This document shows, piece after piece, positions 20,238-28,518 of a DNA stretch of 64,000 bases. The position numbers were made by a program, and so were the translations under genes. Source of the DNA: Tessaracoccus sp. MC1679. GTDB lineage: Bacteria; Actinomycetota; Actinomycetes; Propionibacteriales; Propionibacteriaceae. The stretch covers positions 186,001 to 250,000 of the forward strand of contig NZ_JACJGB010000002.1 in the NCBI RefSeq assembly GCF_014164775.1. Direction: 5' to 3'. The notes beneath the pieces were generated by a model, which made no database searches, was not told where the DNA came from, and saw only the letters and a program-made list of their open reading frames with translations. How positions within the stretch are numbered: position 1 is the stretch's first letter; each line of letters opens with the position of its first letter.

Positions 20238-20840
20238 TCAGCTGCCGGCCGAGGCCACCCACGCCGCCCGGACGCGCTGCCCCACCGTGACGGCGCTTCC
20301 CGCCGCCACGGCCGCCAGCCCCGCCGCCAACACCCACGACGGCGCGCCGAGCCCGACTGCCAGGGTCGCGGCGCCCGCCACCACGAGCCTGTCGCTGCGC
20401 TCGAAGATGCCCACCGCCATCTCCCAGCCCTCCGCCTCTCCACGGGCCCGGGAGTAGGACACCGCGAAGCCGAAGACGAGGCAGGCCAACGCCAGCCAGA
20501 GGATAGTCGGCTCGGCGTTGGCCGCCGCCCAGATCACGAGCCCGGCGAAGACCGCGCCGTCTGCCACGCGGTCCGCCGTGGAGTCCAGGAACGCCCCGAA
20601 GCGGGTGACCCTGCCTCCCTGGCGAGCCATGGTTCCGTCGAGGCCATCGGCGAGCAGCAGCACTCCGACGACGATCACCCCGAGCACCAGGTCGCCCTTG
20701 GGGAGGAACCAAAGCGCGGCCGCGCAGACCCCTACGGTGCCGCCGACGGTGACCGCCGTCGGCGAGACGCCGAGCCTGAGGAGCAGCCGGGCCAGTGGGG
20801 TCAGGGCGCGCCCGTAGGCACCGCGGAGGAAGGACAGCAC
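20238..20840 (-). CDS. CDP-alcohol phosphatidyltransferase (PgsA/PIP synthase-like)
   Basis: A 200-residue membrane enzyme with about six helices that transfers a phosphatidyl group from CDP-diacylglycerol to an alcohol. The family catalytic motif DGxxAR(x8)Gxx(x)D(x3)D is complete: DGLDGTMARQGG ... GAFLDSTAD. Actinobacterial homologues of this length include phosphatidylinositol-phosphate synthase, but the acceptor cannot be proved from sequence and no inositol gene is next to it. It converges on thiQ with only a 14-bp gap and no visible terminator. Confidence 0.87.
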   Translation of the reverse strand: MLSFLRGAYGRALTPLARLLLRLGVSPTAVTVGGTVGVCAAALWFLPKGDLVLGVIVVGVLLLADGLDGTMARQGGRVTRFGAFLDSTADRVADGAVFAGLVIWAAANAEPTILWLALACLVFGFAVSYSRARGEAEGWEMAVGIFERSDRLVVAGAATLAVGLGAPSWVLAAGLAAVAAGSAVTVGQRVRAAWVASAGS

Positions 20841-20885
20841 CCCACCAGACTAGTGAGGTCCGCACCACCCGAACCCGCGGCACCC

Positions 20886-20890
20886 ACTGA
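20886..20890. repeat. Left copy of putative target-site duplication ACTGA
   Basis: ACTGA immediately left of the IS terminal repeat; the same five bases follow the right terminal repeat at 30989-30993. Confidence 0.65.
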
Positions 20891-20906
20891 CCTGACTTCC
20901 ACAACT
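20891..20906 (+). repeat. Left terminal inverted repeat of the IS1634-type element
   Basis: CCTGACTTCCACAACT; matches the reverse complement of the right end (CCTGAGTTCAACAATT) at 13 of 16 positions, and a second short match CCTGAT follows in both ends at nearly the same distance. Confidence 0.68.
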
Positions 20907-20990
20907 ACTCCTGATCGGCCGGGCTGAGGGGCTTGTCGGGGCTGGTTTGGGTGCCGGTTTTGGGGCACTAATCGGGGGTAGAGTGCGGGT

Positions 20991-22426
20991 GTGAGTCCGT
21001 TCGTGCGGAAGGTGAAGACCGCGTCGGGGGCGACAGCGGTCCAGATCGTCGAGAAACGTAACGGCCGCCGGCGGATCTTGGAGCATGTCGGTTCGGCTCA
21101 CGACGAGGCCGAGCTCGCGGTGCTACTCAGCGCCGCCCAGCAGCGTGTCCATGGAGTCCAGGACGACATGCTGCAGTTCGAACAGCCCGGGCGGGAGCCT
21201 GCGGGGCCGGTGGTGGAACGCACCTCCAGCGAGTTGCTGTGGCCGGTGCTGACCGACGCTTACGAACGGCTGGGCTTCGACCAGATCAACGACGAAGTGT
21301 TCAAAGCGCTAGTCACAGCGCGGATCATCGAGCCGACCTCGAAGCAGGACACGCTGCGCGTGTTGGGTGACTTGGGTCTGCCGGTGCCGCACTTGAATAC
21401 CCTCTACAACTGTCTGCGGCGGTGCGTGGAGCGTGACTACCGCAGCCGTGTCGCCGCCTCCTGCTGGGCTCACGCGACCGCCCGGGGGCCGGTGGCTCTG
21501 GTGATGTACGACCTGACCACACTGCATTTCGAGGTCACCAACGAAGACCGGCTCCGGAAGGTCGGGATGAGTAAGGAACGCCGCGTCGACCCGCAGGTCA
21601 CGGTCGGGCTGCTGGTCACCGGCGACGGGTTCCCGCTCGAGGTGGCGCTTTTCGAGGGCAACAAGGCAGAGACCAAGACCTTGATCCCGGTGATCGAGCA
21701 GTTCAAGACCCGCCACGGCATCAACGAGCTGGTCGTGGTCGCCGACGCCGGGATGCTGTCGGCGGACAACCTCAACGGCCTCGAAGACGCCGGATGCCGC
21801 TTCATCGTGGCCTCCCGCCAGTCGCACGTGCCCTACGACCTGGGCGACCACTTCGAACGCCACGGCAACTACACCCCCGACGACTCCACGATCGAGACCA
21901 CCCGCGACATGGGCACTGGCCGGCAGCGACGGACCCGCCGGGTGGTGTATCACTACTCCTTTAAGCGGCATAAGCGAGACGACAAGACCATCAACGCCCA
22001 GGTCGTCAAGGCCGAGAAGGTCGCCGACGGGCTGAGACCCGTCGCCCGGGACCGGTTCGTGACGGTCACCACCGACGCCGACGGGAAGAAGGCCGAGGTC
22101 AACTGGGACGTCATCGAACGGGCCAGGTTCTGCGCCGGCTCAAGGGCTACGTCACCAACATCGGACCCGACCTCATGGGCGGCGCAGCGGTGGTGGCCGC
22201 CTACCGGGACCTGTGGCACGTCGAAGAGTCCTTCCGGATGGCCAAGGGAGACCTCCAAGCCAGACCGATCTTCCACCGCAAACGCGAACCGATCGAGGCC
22301 CACCTCACCATCGTGTTCGCCGCCCTCGCGGTCGCCCGGCACCTCCAGGACCAGACAGGGGTCAGCATCAAGCGCCTCGTGCAGACACTTCGACCCCTCC
22401 GAACGGTCACGATCACCATCGCCGGC
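20991..22426 (+). pseudogene. IS1634-family transposase, 5' part, frameshifted and interrupted
   Basis: DDE-type transposase of the IS1634/IS4-like group. It starts at GTG 20991 with SPFVRKVKTASGATAVQIV and continues through VMYDLTTLHFEV (first catalytic Asp region) and ELVVVADAGMLS (second Asp). Near 22120-22130 the frame shifts: after VNWDVIERARF the sequence continues in another frame as LKGYVTNI...VAAYRDLWHVEESFRMAK with the catalytic Glu. The homology ends at TVTITIAG (22426), where cargo begins. Two lesions make transposition by this copy unlikely. The missing C-terminus is at 30876. Confidence 0.88.
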
Positions 22427-23353
22427 GTCCTCTCACGCACGGGCCGCTGGTCGACCGCGACGATCGCAAAAAAGCACGGCTGGACGGTTCCGCTGGTGAT
22501 GCGCACCCGTCGAGCTTTGGCACAGATCGCCGGCCTGGAGCAGCTGGGCCGCTCATGGGCTCCTGACCCAATCGGCAAGGTCGCGGTCATCCCTGTGTGG
22601 AATGGCCGAACCCGTTGGCTGATGGGCGTCTCGATCGAGCTTCACAGCGCCAAGGGCAAGGCCGCCATCGACCACCACAAGTCGAGCAGGCCCCTGGTAA
22701 TGAAGGTTGCCCGAGCAGACGCCAATACCGCTGACGGCCGCACTGGACGAGGAGTTCGCACCTCACATGAGACAGTTGCCCGGAAACTCGGAGTGAGCCG
22801 TGACGCCGTGCGCCATGCCCGCTACGTCCTCGAAGCGATCGGCATGTCTGTCACCGTCGTGCAGGGCCGGTACCTGACCGCTGGGGAACGGGCAACCGCC
22901 CACGCCCACCACGGCGGCAGACAGCGTCGAATCGCCTCCACACGGCACCTCACCATGCCCCGCGGGATGGCTCAGATCGTGGCCCGCCACCTACCACGTA
23001 GTGGTTCAGGTAGACCTACTTCTCTAGAGAGTTCTAACTCACCTAGACGCGCAGGAAGCTCGAAAAAGCGACACCACCTTGCCCCTATCCCGCTGCCATG
23101 GCAGAAACTCGCTGGGCAAGTCGTCTCAGAGCTCCCCCATCTGGGGGATCGGCACATCGGAAACCTCAGCCGCGGCCTCATGAGGCTCCCCATCAACCCC
23201 TCCAGCTGGACCGGCCGACGCCTAGTGCGACTGATCGAGCTGTCCAACCGCCAGCGTCGAATGACCCAACCCCAGTTCACGCACAGCAACCTCGGACTGT
23301 TCTTCCACCAGATCCGAACTGCCCTGGCTACGCCAGCCCTAACAACGAAGTGA
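22427..23353 (+). CDS. Helix-turn-helix protein resembling actinobacterial plasmid proteins, fused in frame to the transposase remnant
   Basis: Open frame continuing without stop from the transposase fragment. After the junction come ~308 residues with an HTH segment around TSHETVARKLGVSRDAVRHARYVLEAIG followed by VVQGRYLTAGERATAHAHHGG, Pro/Arg-rich linkers and a C-terminal segment rich in NPSSWTGRRLVRLIEL. I recognise this layout from uncharacterised HTH proteins on actinobacterial plasmids and mobile elements, possibly replication-linked; this is memory, not a search. Its own start may be any of several internal codons. A hairpin follows its stop. Confidence 0.5.
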   Translation, partial: VLSRTGRWSTATIAKKHGWTVPLVMRTRRALAQIAGLEQLGRSWAPDPIGKVAVIPVWNGRTRWLMGVSIELHSAKGKAAIDHHKSSRPLVMKVARADANTADGRTGRGVRTSHETVARKLGVSRDAVRHARYVLEAIGMSVTVVQGRYLTAGERATAHAHHGGRQRRIASTRHLTMPRGMAQIVARHLPRSGSGRPTSLESSNSPRRAGSSKKRHHLAPIPLPWQKLAGQVVSELPHLGDRHIGNLSRGLMRLPINPSSWTGRRLVRLIELSNRQRRMTQPQFTHSNLGLFFHQIRTALATPALTTK

Positions 23354-23383
23354 GGGCGCCCCTGCTGGAACAGGGACGCCCTC
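23352..23383 (+). terminator. Hairpin after the HTH gene
   Basis: GAGGGCGCCCCTG and CAGGGACGCCCTC (13 bp, one wobble) pair across a six-base loop directly at the stop codon. There is no T run, so it may be a weak terminator or an mRNA stabiliser. Confidence 0.5.
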
Positions 23384-23454
23384 GATGAACTGCTCAACTC
23401 GTGAACTGAGGTTCTTGTGTCCCCGCCTATCTGGGGCTCGGGGGTGGCGCTAGC

Positions 23455-23946
23455 TCACTCGACCGACCACTGGTCGTCGGCGGGGCGCCCGGCCGCGACC
23501 ACCCCGGCAGTGCCCTCGGCGACCTGGGACCAGCTGTCCAGCTCCAGCACCGCCAGCGCCGACGTCGGCATCGGCAGGAACCGCCCCGTCGCGAGGTGGA
23601 TCAACTCCTCCATCGCCGGGTTGTGTCCCACCAGCACCACCGACGACGCCGACTCGGGCAGCCCCGCGACCAGGTCCGCGAGGTCGTCGCCGTCGAACGT
23701 GTAGGCGTCCTCGGCGTCGCGCACCTCGGCCGCGGACAGGTGCCGCGAGACCAGCTCCCACGTCTCCCGCGCCCGCGCCGCCACCGACACGACGGCGAGG
23801 TCGACGTCGCCGAACCGGCCAGCCAGCCACTCACCCGTTTCAGGCGCTTGGCTACGGCCCCGGCCGTTGAGCGGGCGGTCGCGGTCGGAGACCCCCGCAT
23901 TCCAGTTGGACTTCGCGTGACGGATGAGGATGAGGCGTACTCCCAT
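23455..23946 (-). CDS. SixA-like histidine phosphatase (cargo copy)
   Basis: A 163-residue single-domain histidine phosphatase of the SixA branch, with IRHAKSNWNAG at the N-terminus (phospho-acceptor His) and the second His in VVLVGHNPAMEELIHLATG. SixA proteins dephosphorylate phosphohistidine on signalling proteins such as HPt domains or NPr, but the target here is unknown. It is one of two SixA-like genes in the window; the other, at 47391-47882, is in the core region. This copy lies within the IS-bounded island. Confidence 0.87.
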   Translation of the reverse strand: MGVRLILIRHAKSNWNAGVSDRDRPLNGRGRSQAPETGEWLAGRFGDVDLAVVSVAARARETWELVSRHLSAAEVRDAEDAYTFDGDDLADLVAGLPESASSVVLVGHNPAMEELIHLATGRFLPMPTSALAVLELDSWSQVAEGTAGVVAAGRPADDQWSVE

Positions 23947-24002
23947 GATGGAACCCTAGCCACGCAGCGCCGCCGACGTGCCTGCCAGACCGGAGTGCGA
24001 CG

Positions 24003-25033
24003 TCAGCGTCGGGCGCGCAACTCCGCCCGGACGAGCTCCAGGAGCCGTCCGATCCAGTTGCGGCCTCCGCGGTAGCTGGTCCAGAAGCCGTCGATGCCGT
24101 TGGCGTACTCGATGCGGCCGTCGGTGGCGAGCAGCGCCTTCGCCAGGTCCTTGTGTTGCGTGTACTTGGCGCGCAGGGCTGCCGCCATGAGCGCGAGGTT
24201 GGCATCGGGCCCGGCGCCCGGGCCCTGCAGCGCGTGGAACGCCGCCGTCACCGTCGGGTACGGCTGGCCGTCGACGACGATCTGCCGCGGGAAGTTGTTG
24301 TGCAGCACCTCCGGCGCCGGCGGCTGGGGCCAGTACTCGTCGCGCACGAACACCTTCTCGATGACGGTGGGAGTCCCCGTGAACTCGTGGAACTCGCGCT
24401 CCTTGTGGGCTTCCCACCGGTGCGGTCGGCCCGGCGCTCGCGGAAGTACTCGATCGCCTGCGCCTGGACCTTCTCCGTGACGGTGACGCCCTCGGCCGTC
24501 GATCCGCCCAGAGGCGTCAGGAGAACCCGGATCGGCTGGTCCTTCACGTCCATGTCCGAGAGGACGTACGGCCGCAGGTGGGCCGGTACCCGCAGATACG
24601 CCTCCTGCATCACCAACCAGCGTTCGTGGCTCGGTTCCTCGGCGAAGGCCTCGGCGGCGTCGCGGCAGAGTTCGCGGGACGTGGGCCGACCGTTGAGGCG
24701 CTCGATCTGGTCGGCGACCTCCCTGACGAAGTCCTCGTCAGCCACCGGCGGGCCCGACGGCGTGGCCGCAGTCATCCGGGCGGTGAGGCCCAGCGTCACC
24801 GTGGTCCCCTCGGCCACGTTCAGGGCGATCCGGTTCACCGACAACGCCTGGCGCAACCCGTCCAGATCCATCCGCCCGAAGTCGCACAGGATGGAACCGT
24901 CCGCGTACACCTCGAGGTTCGTGACGCCGAAGTAGTGCCCGCCCCTCGAGTCACGGCGGCCGAGGACGTGAGTGACGACGCCGTCGACGCGCTCACCCTC
25001 GACAGGTCGGTACGTTCGCGTCCAGGTGCTCAT
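24003..25033 (-). pseudogene. NADAR-domain-like protein with a frameshift
   Basis: About 343 residues if a single missing base is restored. The N-terminal half (MSTWTRTYRPVEGERVDGVV ... EAYLRVPAHLRPYVLSDMD) is in one frame to ~24425. The C-terminal half (EAHKEREFHEFTGTP ... LHNNFPRQIVVDGQPYPTV ... YRGGRNWIGRLLELVRAEL) is in another. The C-terminal part has the NADAR pattern, with the Tyr-Pro-Thr turn and the GGRNWLGRLLMEVR-like end; NADAR proteins remove or bind ADP-ribose adducts and NAD-derived compounds. ATG at 25033. Sequencing error cannot be excluded. Confidence 0.68.
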
Positions 25034-25075
25034 GCGCCCAAGGTAGCGCCCGGGTGGTTCCCCGACTTCAGGACA

Positions 25076-25267
25076 GCCGCCGGTGCCGAGGTCGAGCGCG
25101 CTGGTCGCCGTCGCCAGCGCCTCGCGGCAGTCGCCCTCGAGGTCCCACCAGGGCTCGTCCGCGGTCATTCGCCCGTCGAGTCGGGAGAAGTCCCAGCCCA
25201 CCATCGACGCCGCCGCGTGCGCGCGGTGCCACCGCGCCAGCGCGTCGTCGGCCGTCGAGTCGTTCAC
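25076..25267 (-). pseudogene. 5' fragment of a class I SAM-dependent methyltransferase
   Basis: From GTG 25267 the frame encodes 64 residues typical of a small actinobacterial methyltransferase: a Trp-rich start (ADEPWWDLEGDCREAL) ending in motif I ALDLGTGG. The rest of the methyltransferase is absent. The frame then runs on without a stop for about 14 codons into the ATG of the NADAR gene, so a deletion has joined the two. A translated fusion is possible in principle. Divergent from the O-methyltransferase, whose ATG is 39 bp away. Confidence 0.62.
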
Positions 25268-25305
25268 GGGCCCATCTTGCCCACACCCTGTGCTTGGATG
25301 CACGC

Positions 25306-25905
25306 ATGAGCTCCACCACTCGACCCACGCCCGACGGCTCCTCGCTCCGCCAGACCCTGGCCGCGCTGACCGCAGCGGCGGAGGACCTGGGCTTCGTGCA
25401 GTCCTCCGAGGGCGACCTCGGCCGGCTGCTTCGACTCCTGGTCGCGTCGCGCCCGGGCGGCAGTTTCCTCGAGCTCGGCACCGGCGTCGGTTACGGGGCG
25501 GCATGGCTGCTCGACGGCATGGACGCCGACTCACGACTGGTCTCGGTGGAACTCGAGGACGACCTGCAGCGGATCGCGCGCGCCACCTTCGACGACGACC
25601 CCCGCGTCGAGTGGGTGCTGGGAGACGGCTCGGAGTGGCTCCGCGAGGCGGTCGCCCGCCCGGAGCGGTTCGACGTCGTCTTCGCCGACACCTGGCCCGG
25701 CAAGTACCACGACCGCGACCTCGCCATGGAACTGGTGAAGCCGCACGGCTGGTTCGTCCTCGACGACCTGTACCCGCAGCCGGGCTGGCCCGACGGCCAT
25801 CAAGCCAACGTCGACCGCCTCATCGCCGACATGCAGTCAGTCGACGGCTGGCGCACCGAGTTCCTGCCGTGGGGCTCGGGACTCATGCTGTGCGTGCGCG
25901 ACTGA
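25306..25905 (+). CDS. O-methyltransferase-type SAM-dependent methyltransferase
   Basis: A 199-residue class I methyltransferase resembling the COMT-like O-methyltransferase_3 group. Motif I is in SFLELGTGVGYGAAWLLDGM, an acidic ribose-binding region in LVSVELEDDL, and motif IV in FDVVFADTWPGKYHD. The substrate is unknown. ATG at 25306 is the first start in the frame after the divergent remnant. The gene is intact and converges on the VOC gene with a 1-bp gap between stop codons, so there is no room for a terminator. Confidence 0.85.
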   Translation: MSSTTRPTPDGSSLRQTLAALTAAAEDLGFVQSSEGDLGRLLRLLVASRPGGSFLELGTGVGYGAAWLLDGMDADSRLVSVELEDDLQRIARATFDDDPRVEWVLGDGSEWLREAVARPERFDVVFADTWPGKYHDRDLAMELVKPHGWFVLDDLYPQPGWPDGHQANVDRLIADMQSVDGWRTEFLPWGSGLMLCVRD

Positions 25906-25906
25906 G

Positions 25907-26326
25907 TCACACCACGCAGAACTCGCTGCCCTCCGGGTCCTCCATCACGATCCACTCGCCCTGAGGGGGCTGCCGGAACTCCTCCACGACGTCGGCACCC
26001 GCGGCGACCAGCTTGGCCGCCTTGGCGCGCATCACGTCCCAGTCCTTCGGCTGGTCGGGGCCGCCGGCGTTGCTGTGGACGTCGATGTGCAACCGGTTCT
26101 TGGCGGTCTTGGGCTCGGGCACCTTCTGGATGAAGATCCGCGGGCCGTCTCCGACGATCGCGTAGGCGTCGTTCCAGCGCTCCTCGGGAAGACCCCAACT
26201 CGTCAGCGCCTCCTCCCACGTGGCGAAGTTCCCCGGCGGGTCCTCGGGCCGGTAACCGAGCGCCAGCGCCCAGAAGTCACCCAGCCGCCTGGGATCGGCG
26301 GCATCTATGGTCAGCGTGAAGGTCAT
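25907..26326 (-). CDS. VOC family (glyoxalase-like) protein
   Basis: A 139-residue VOC-fold protein of the Glyoxalase_6-like type: TLTIDAADPRRLGDFWALALGY at the start, PRIFIQKVPEPKTAKNRLHIDV in the middle and EDPEGSEFCVV at the end. Such proteins in Actinobacteria are uncharacterised, sometimes linked to drug binding. ATG at 26326 is chosen because the family begins directly with the first strand; an in-frame GTG at 26341 would add five residues. Located in the IS-bounded island. Confidence 0.84.
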   Translation of the reverse strand: MTFTLTIDAADPRRLGDFWALALGYRPEDPPGNFATWEEALTSWGLPEERWNDAYAIVGDGPRIFIQKVPEPKTAKNRLHIDVHSNAGGPDQPKDWDVMRAKAAKLVAAGADVVEEFRQPPQGEWIVMEDPEGSEFCVV

Positions 26327-26345
26327 GACCCATCGTCGCACCGAA

Positions 26346-26407
26346 GGGCGTTTTCGGTGATGGATCTGGTGCCAATGTTGGCACTAGATCCATCACTGGA
26401 AACGCCC
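26346..26407. repeat. 62-nt near-perfect palindrome
   Basis: Two 30-nt arms (26346-26375 and 26378-26407) are complementary at 27 of 30 positions with only two bases between them. The mismatches are of the G-T wobble type. It stands between the divergent VOC and ATPase genes, so it is not at a gene end on either side. Confidence 0.85.
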
Positions 26408-26440
26408 CCCTCCTCACCCCTCCATCAGCCCGCTTCAGAA

Positions 26441-26483
26441 CTTGACGTGCGTCAAGGAACGGGGCGCCGATCGCGCGTAATTT
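26441..26483 (+). promoter_or_regulatory. FNR/CRP-like box and promoter of the metal ATPase
   Basis: Palindrome CTTGACGTGCGTCAAG (26441-26456), of TTGAC-N4-GTCAA form, is followed 21 bp later by a -10-like TAATTT (26478-26483). With a start site about seven bases past the -10, the box centre is near -41.5, the class II activator position. The same arrangement precedes the HMA gene. Confidence 0.62.
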
Positions 26484-26514
26484 CAAGGTCAAGATCACCC
26501 CCGAAGGACGCATC

Positions 26515-28440
26515 ATGAACAAGATCCACACTTGGCTCCACGGCCGCTGGGCCGTGCCCGCCATCTCCGGCGTCGCCATCGTCGCCTCCCTCATCGCCGA
26601 CAAGCTGGGCGCGACCACCGTCGGCAACATCCTCATGCTGGCGGCCGCCGTCGTCGCCGGCCTGCCCATCGCCATCAAGGCCTTCCGCTCGCTGATGGTC
26701 AAGCACATCAGCATCGACCTGTTGGTCTCCGTCGCCGCCATCGGCGCGATCCTCGTCGGCAACTTCTGGGAGGCCGCGGCGGTCACGTTCCTGTTCGCCG
26801 TCGGCGGCGCCCTCGAGGCCGCGACCCTCAACAAGACCCGTTCCGCGTTGGCCGAGCTCGTGGCCGTCGCCCCCGACACCGCGATCGTCCTCCGCGATGG
26901 CCAGCAGGTGGAGATCTCCGCCTACGAGGTCAAGCCGGGCGAGACCGTCCTCGTGAAGAACGGCGCCAAGGTGCCCGTCGACGGCGTCGTCATCGGCGGC
27001 AACGGCGCCATCAACGAGGCGTCCATCACCGGCGAGTCCATCCCGGCCGAGAAGAGCGACGGCGACCAAGTGTTCGCCGGCACGATCTCCACGGGCGGCT
27101 TCCTCCAGGTCGAGGCACGCGGCGTCGGCGCCGACACCACGCTGGCGCGCATCATCCACCGCGTCGAGGAGGCGCAGGACGCCAAGGCCAAGACCCAGAA
27201 GTTCATGGACCGCTTCTCGAAGTGGTACACCCCCGGGATCATGGTGCTGGCGCTGGTCGTCGGGCTCATCACCCGCGACGTGACCCTCGCCCTGACGCTC
27301 CTGGTCATCGGCTGCCCCGGCGCCCTGGTCATCTCGATCCCCGTGTCGATCGTCGCCGGCATCGGCCGCGGCGCCCGCGACGGCATCCTCATCAAGGGCG
27401 GCGAGTTCCTCGAGACCTCCGCCAAGATCACCGCCGTCGCCCTCGACAAGACCGGCACCCTCACCGAGGGCAAGCCCAAGCTGACCGACGTCGTCGTCCT
27501 CGACCCGTCCCTTTCCTCCGACGAACTCCTCACCATCGCGGCCCGCGCCGAGGCCGGGTCCGAACATCCGCTCGCCCGCCCGATCATCGACGGCGCCATC
27601 GCCCGCGGCCTCGAGGTGGGCGGCCTCCCCACCCACACCGAGCCGGTCGCCGGCCAGGGCATCGTCGTCGAACTCGATGGCCAGCGCGTCGCCATCGGCA
27701 ACACCCGCCTGCTCGACGCCGAAGGCGTCGAGGCCCCGACCTCCGTGCTCGACGACCTGTCCGCCCAGGGTCGCACCCCGATGGCGATCGCCATCGACGG
27801 CCGGCTCGCCGGCGTGGTCGCCGTCGCCGACAAGATCCGCGACGACGCCGCCGAGATGATCCGCCGCCTGCACGCCAACGGCGTGAAGAAGGTCGTCATG
27901 CTGACGGGCGACAACCAGCGCGTGGCCGACGCCGTCGGCGCCCAGGTGGGGGTCGACGAGGTGCACGCGGGCCTGCTGCCCGAGGACAAGCTCGACATCG
28001 TCGCCAAGCTCCAGCGCGAGGGCCATGTCGTCGCGATGGTGGGCGACGGCGTCAACGACGCCCCCGCCCTGGCCACCGCGGACATTGGCGTGGCCATGGG
28101 TGCCGCGGGTACCGGGGTCGCGATCGAGACCGCCGACATCGCGCTCATGAAGGACGACCTGCTGAAGCTCCCCCAGGCGGTCCGCCTCGCCCGCCGCACC
28201 GTCGCCAACATGAAGCAGAACATCACGGTGGCCTTGGTGGTCGTCGCGACGCTGCTCGCCGGCGTCCTCTTCGGCGGCGTCACGATGGCGATCGGCATGC
28301 TCGTGCACGAGGCCTCCGTGCTGGTGGTCATCGTCAACGCGATGCGCCTCCTCCGCCGCGAGAACCCGCGTCGCCCGAAGGCCGCCAGCCCGGCGAAGAC
28401 CGTTGTCAGCCCCGATCGCGAGCTCGTCAACCAGCCCTGA
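26515..28440 (+). CDS. Heavy-metal translocating P1B-type ATPase
   Basis: A 641-residue membrane pump exporting a soft or transition metal by ATP hydrolysis. Family landmarks: TGES actuator motif (ASITGESIPAEK), CPx motif as CPG (VIGCPGALVISIPVS), phosphorylation motif DKTGTLTEGKP, the HP dipeptide in SEHPLARP and hinge MVGDGVNDAPALATADIG. There is no N-terminal HMA domain; a separate HMA protein follows. CPG rather than CPC argues against assuming Cu(I); the metal is undetermined. ATG at 26515 with GAAGGA upstream. Confidence 0.92.
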   Translation: MNKIHTWLHGRWAVPAISGVAIVASLIADKLGATTVGNILMLAAAVVAGLPIAIKAFRSLMVKHISIDLLVSVAAIGAILVGNFWEAAAVTFLFAVGGALEAATLNKTRSALAELVAVAPDTAIVLRDGQQVEISAYEVKPGETVLVKNGAKVPVDGVVIGGNGAINEASITGESIPAEKSDGDQVFAGTISTGGFLQVEARGVGADTTLARIIHRVEEAQDAKAKTQKFMDRFSKWYTPGIMVLALVVGLITRDVTLALTLLVIGCPGALVISIPVSIVAGIGRGARDGILIKGGEFLETSAKITAVALDKTGTLTEGKPKLTDVVVLDPSLSSDELLTIAARAEAGSEHPLARPIIDGAIARGLEVGGLPTHTEPVAGQGIVVELDGQRVAIGNTRLLDAEGVEAPTSVLDDLSAQGRTPMAIAIDGRLAGVVAVADKIRDDAAEMIRRLHANGVKKVVMLTGDNQRVADAVGAQVGVDEVHAGLLPEDKLDIVAKLQREGHVVAMVGDGVNDAPALATADIGVAMGAAGTGVAIETADIALMKDDLLKLPQAVRLARRTVANMKQNITVALVVVATLLAGVLFGGVTMAIGMLVHEASVLVVIVNAMRLLRRENPRRPKAASPAKTVVSPDRELVNQP

Positions 28441-28446
28441 TCCGAA

Positions 28447-28489
28447 CTTGATCCAGATCAAGGAACGCAACCCCGCAACTCCGTACAGT
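28447..28489 (+). promoter_or_regulatory. FNR/CRP-like box and promoter of the HMA gene
   Basis: CTTGATCCAGATCAAG (28447-28462) contains TTGAT-N4-ATCAA, the classical FNR-type consensus. A -10-like TACAGT (28484-28489) lies 21 bp downstream, the same distance as in the ATPase promoter. Flanks AA and GAACG are also shared by the two boxes. Confidence 0.65.
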
Positions 28490-28518
28490 CACAGACATCA
28501 GCCACGAAAGGACACACC

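Noticed and set aside
22100-22135. Programmed frameshift in the transposase
   Set aside because: No slippery heptamer or downstream structure was recognised at the shift, and the gene is also interrupted further on; decay is the simpler explanation.
23000-23060. AT-richer stretch with CTCTAGAG palindrome as a plasmid origin or resolution site
   Set aside because: It lies within an open coding frame and shows no iterons or paired half sites.
26452-28470. 672-codon open frame antisense to the metal ATPase
   Set aside because: Composition is Asp/Gly/Val-rich without domains; the plus-strand ATPase has every family motif. High GC makes long antisense frames common.
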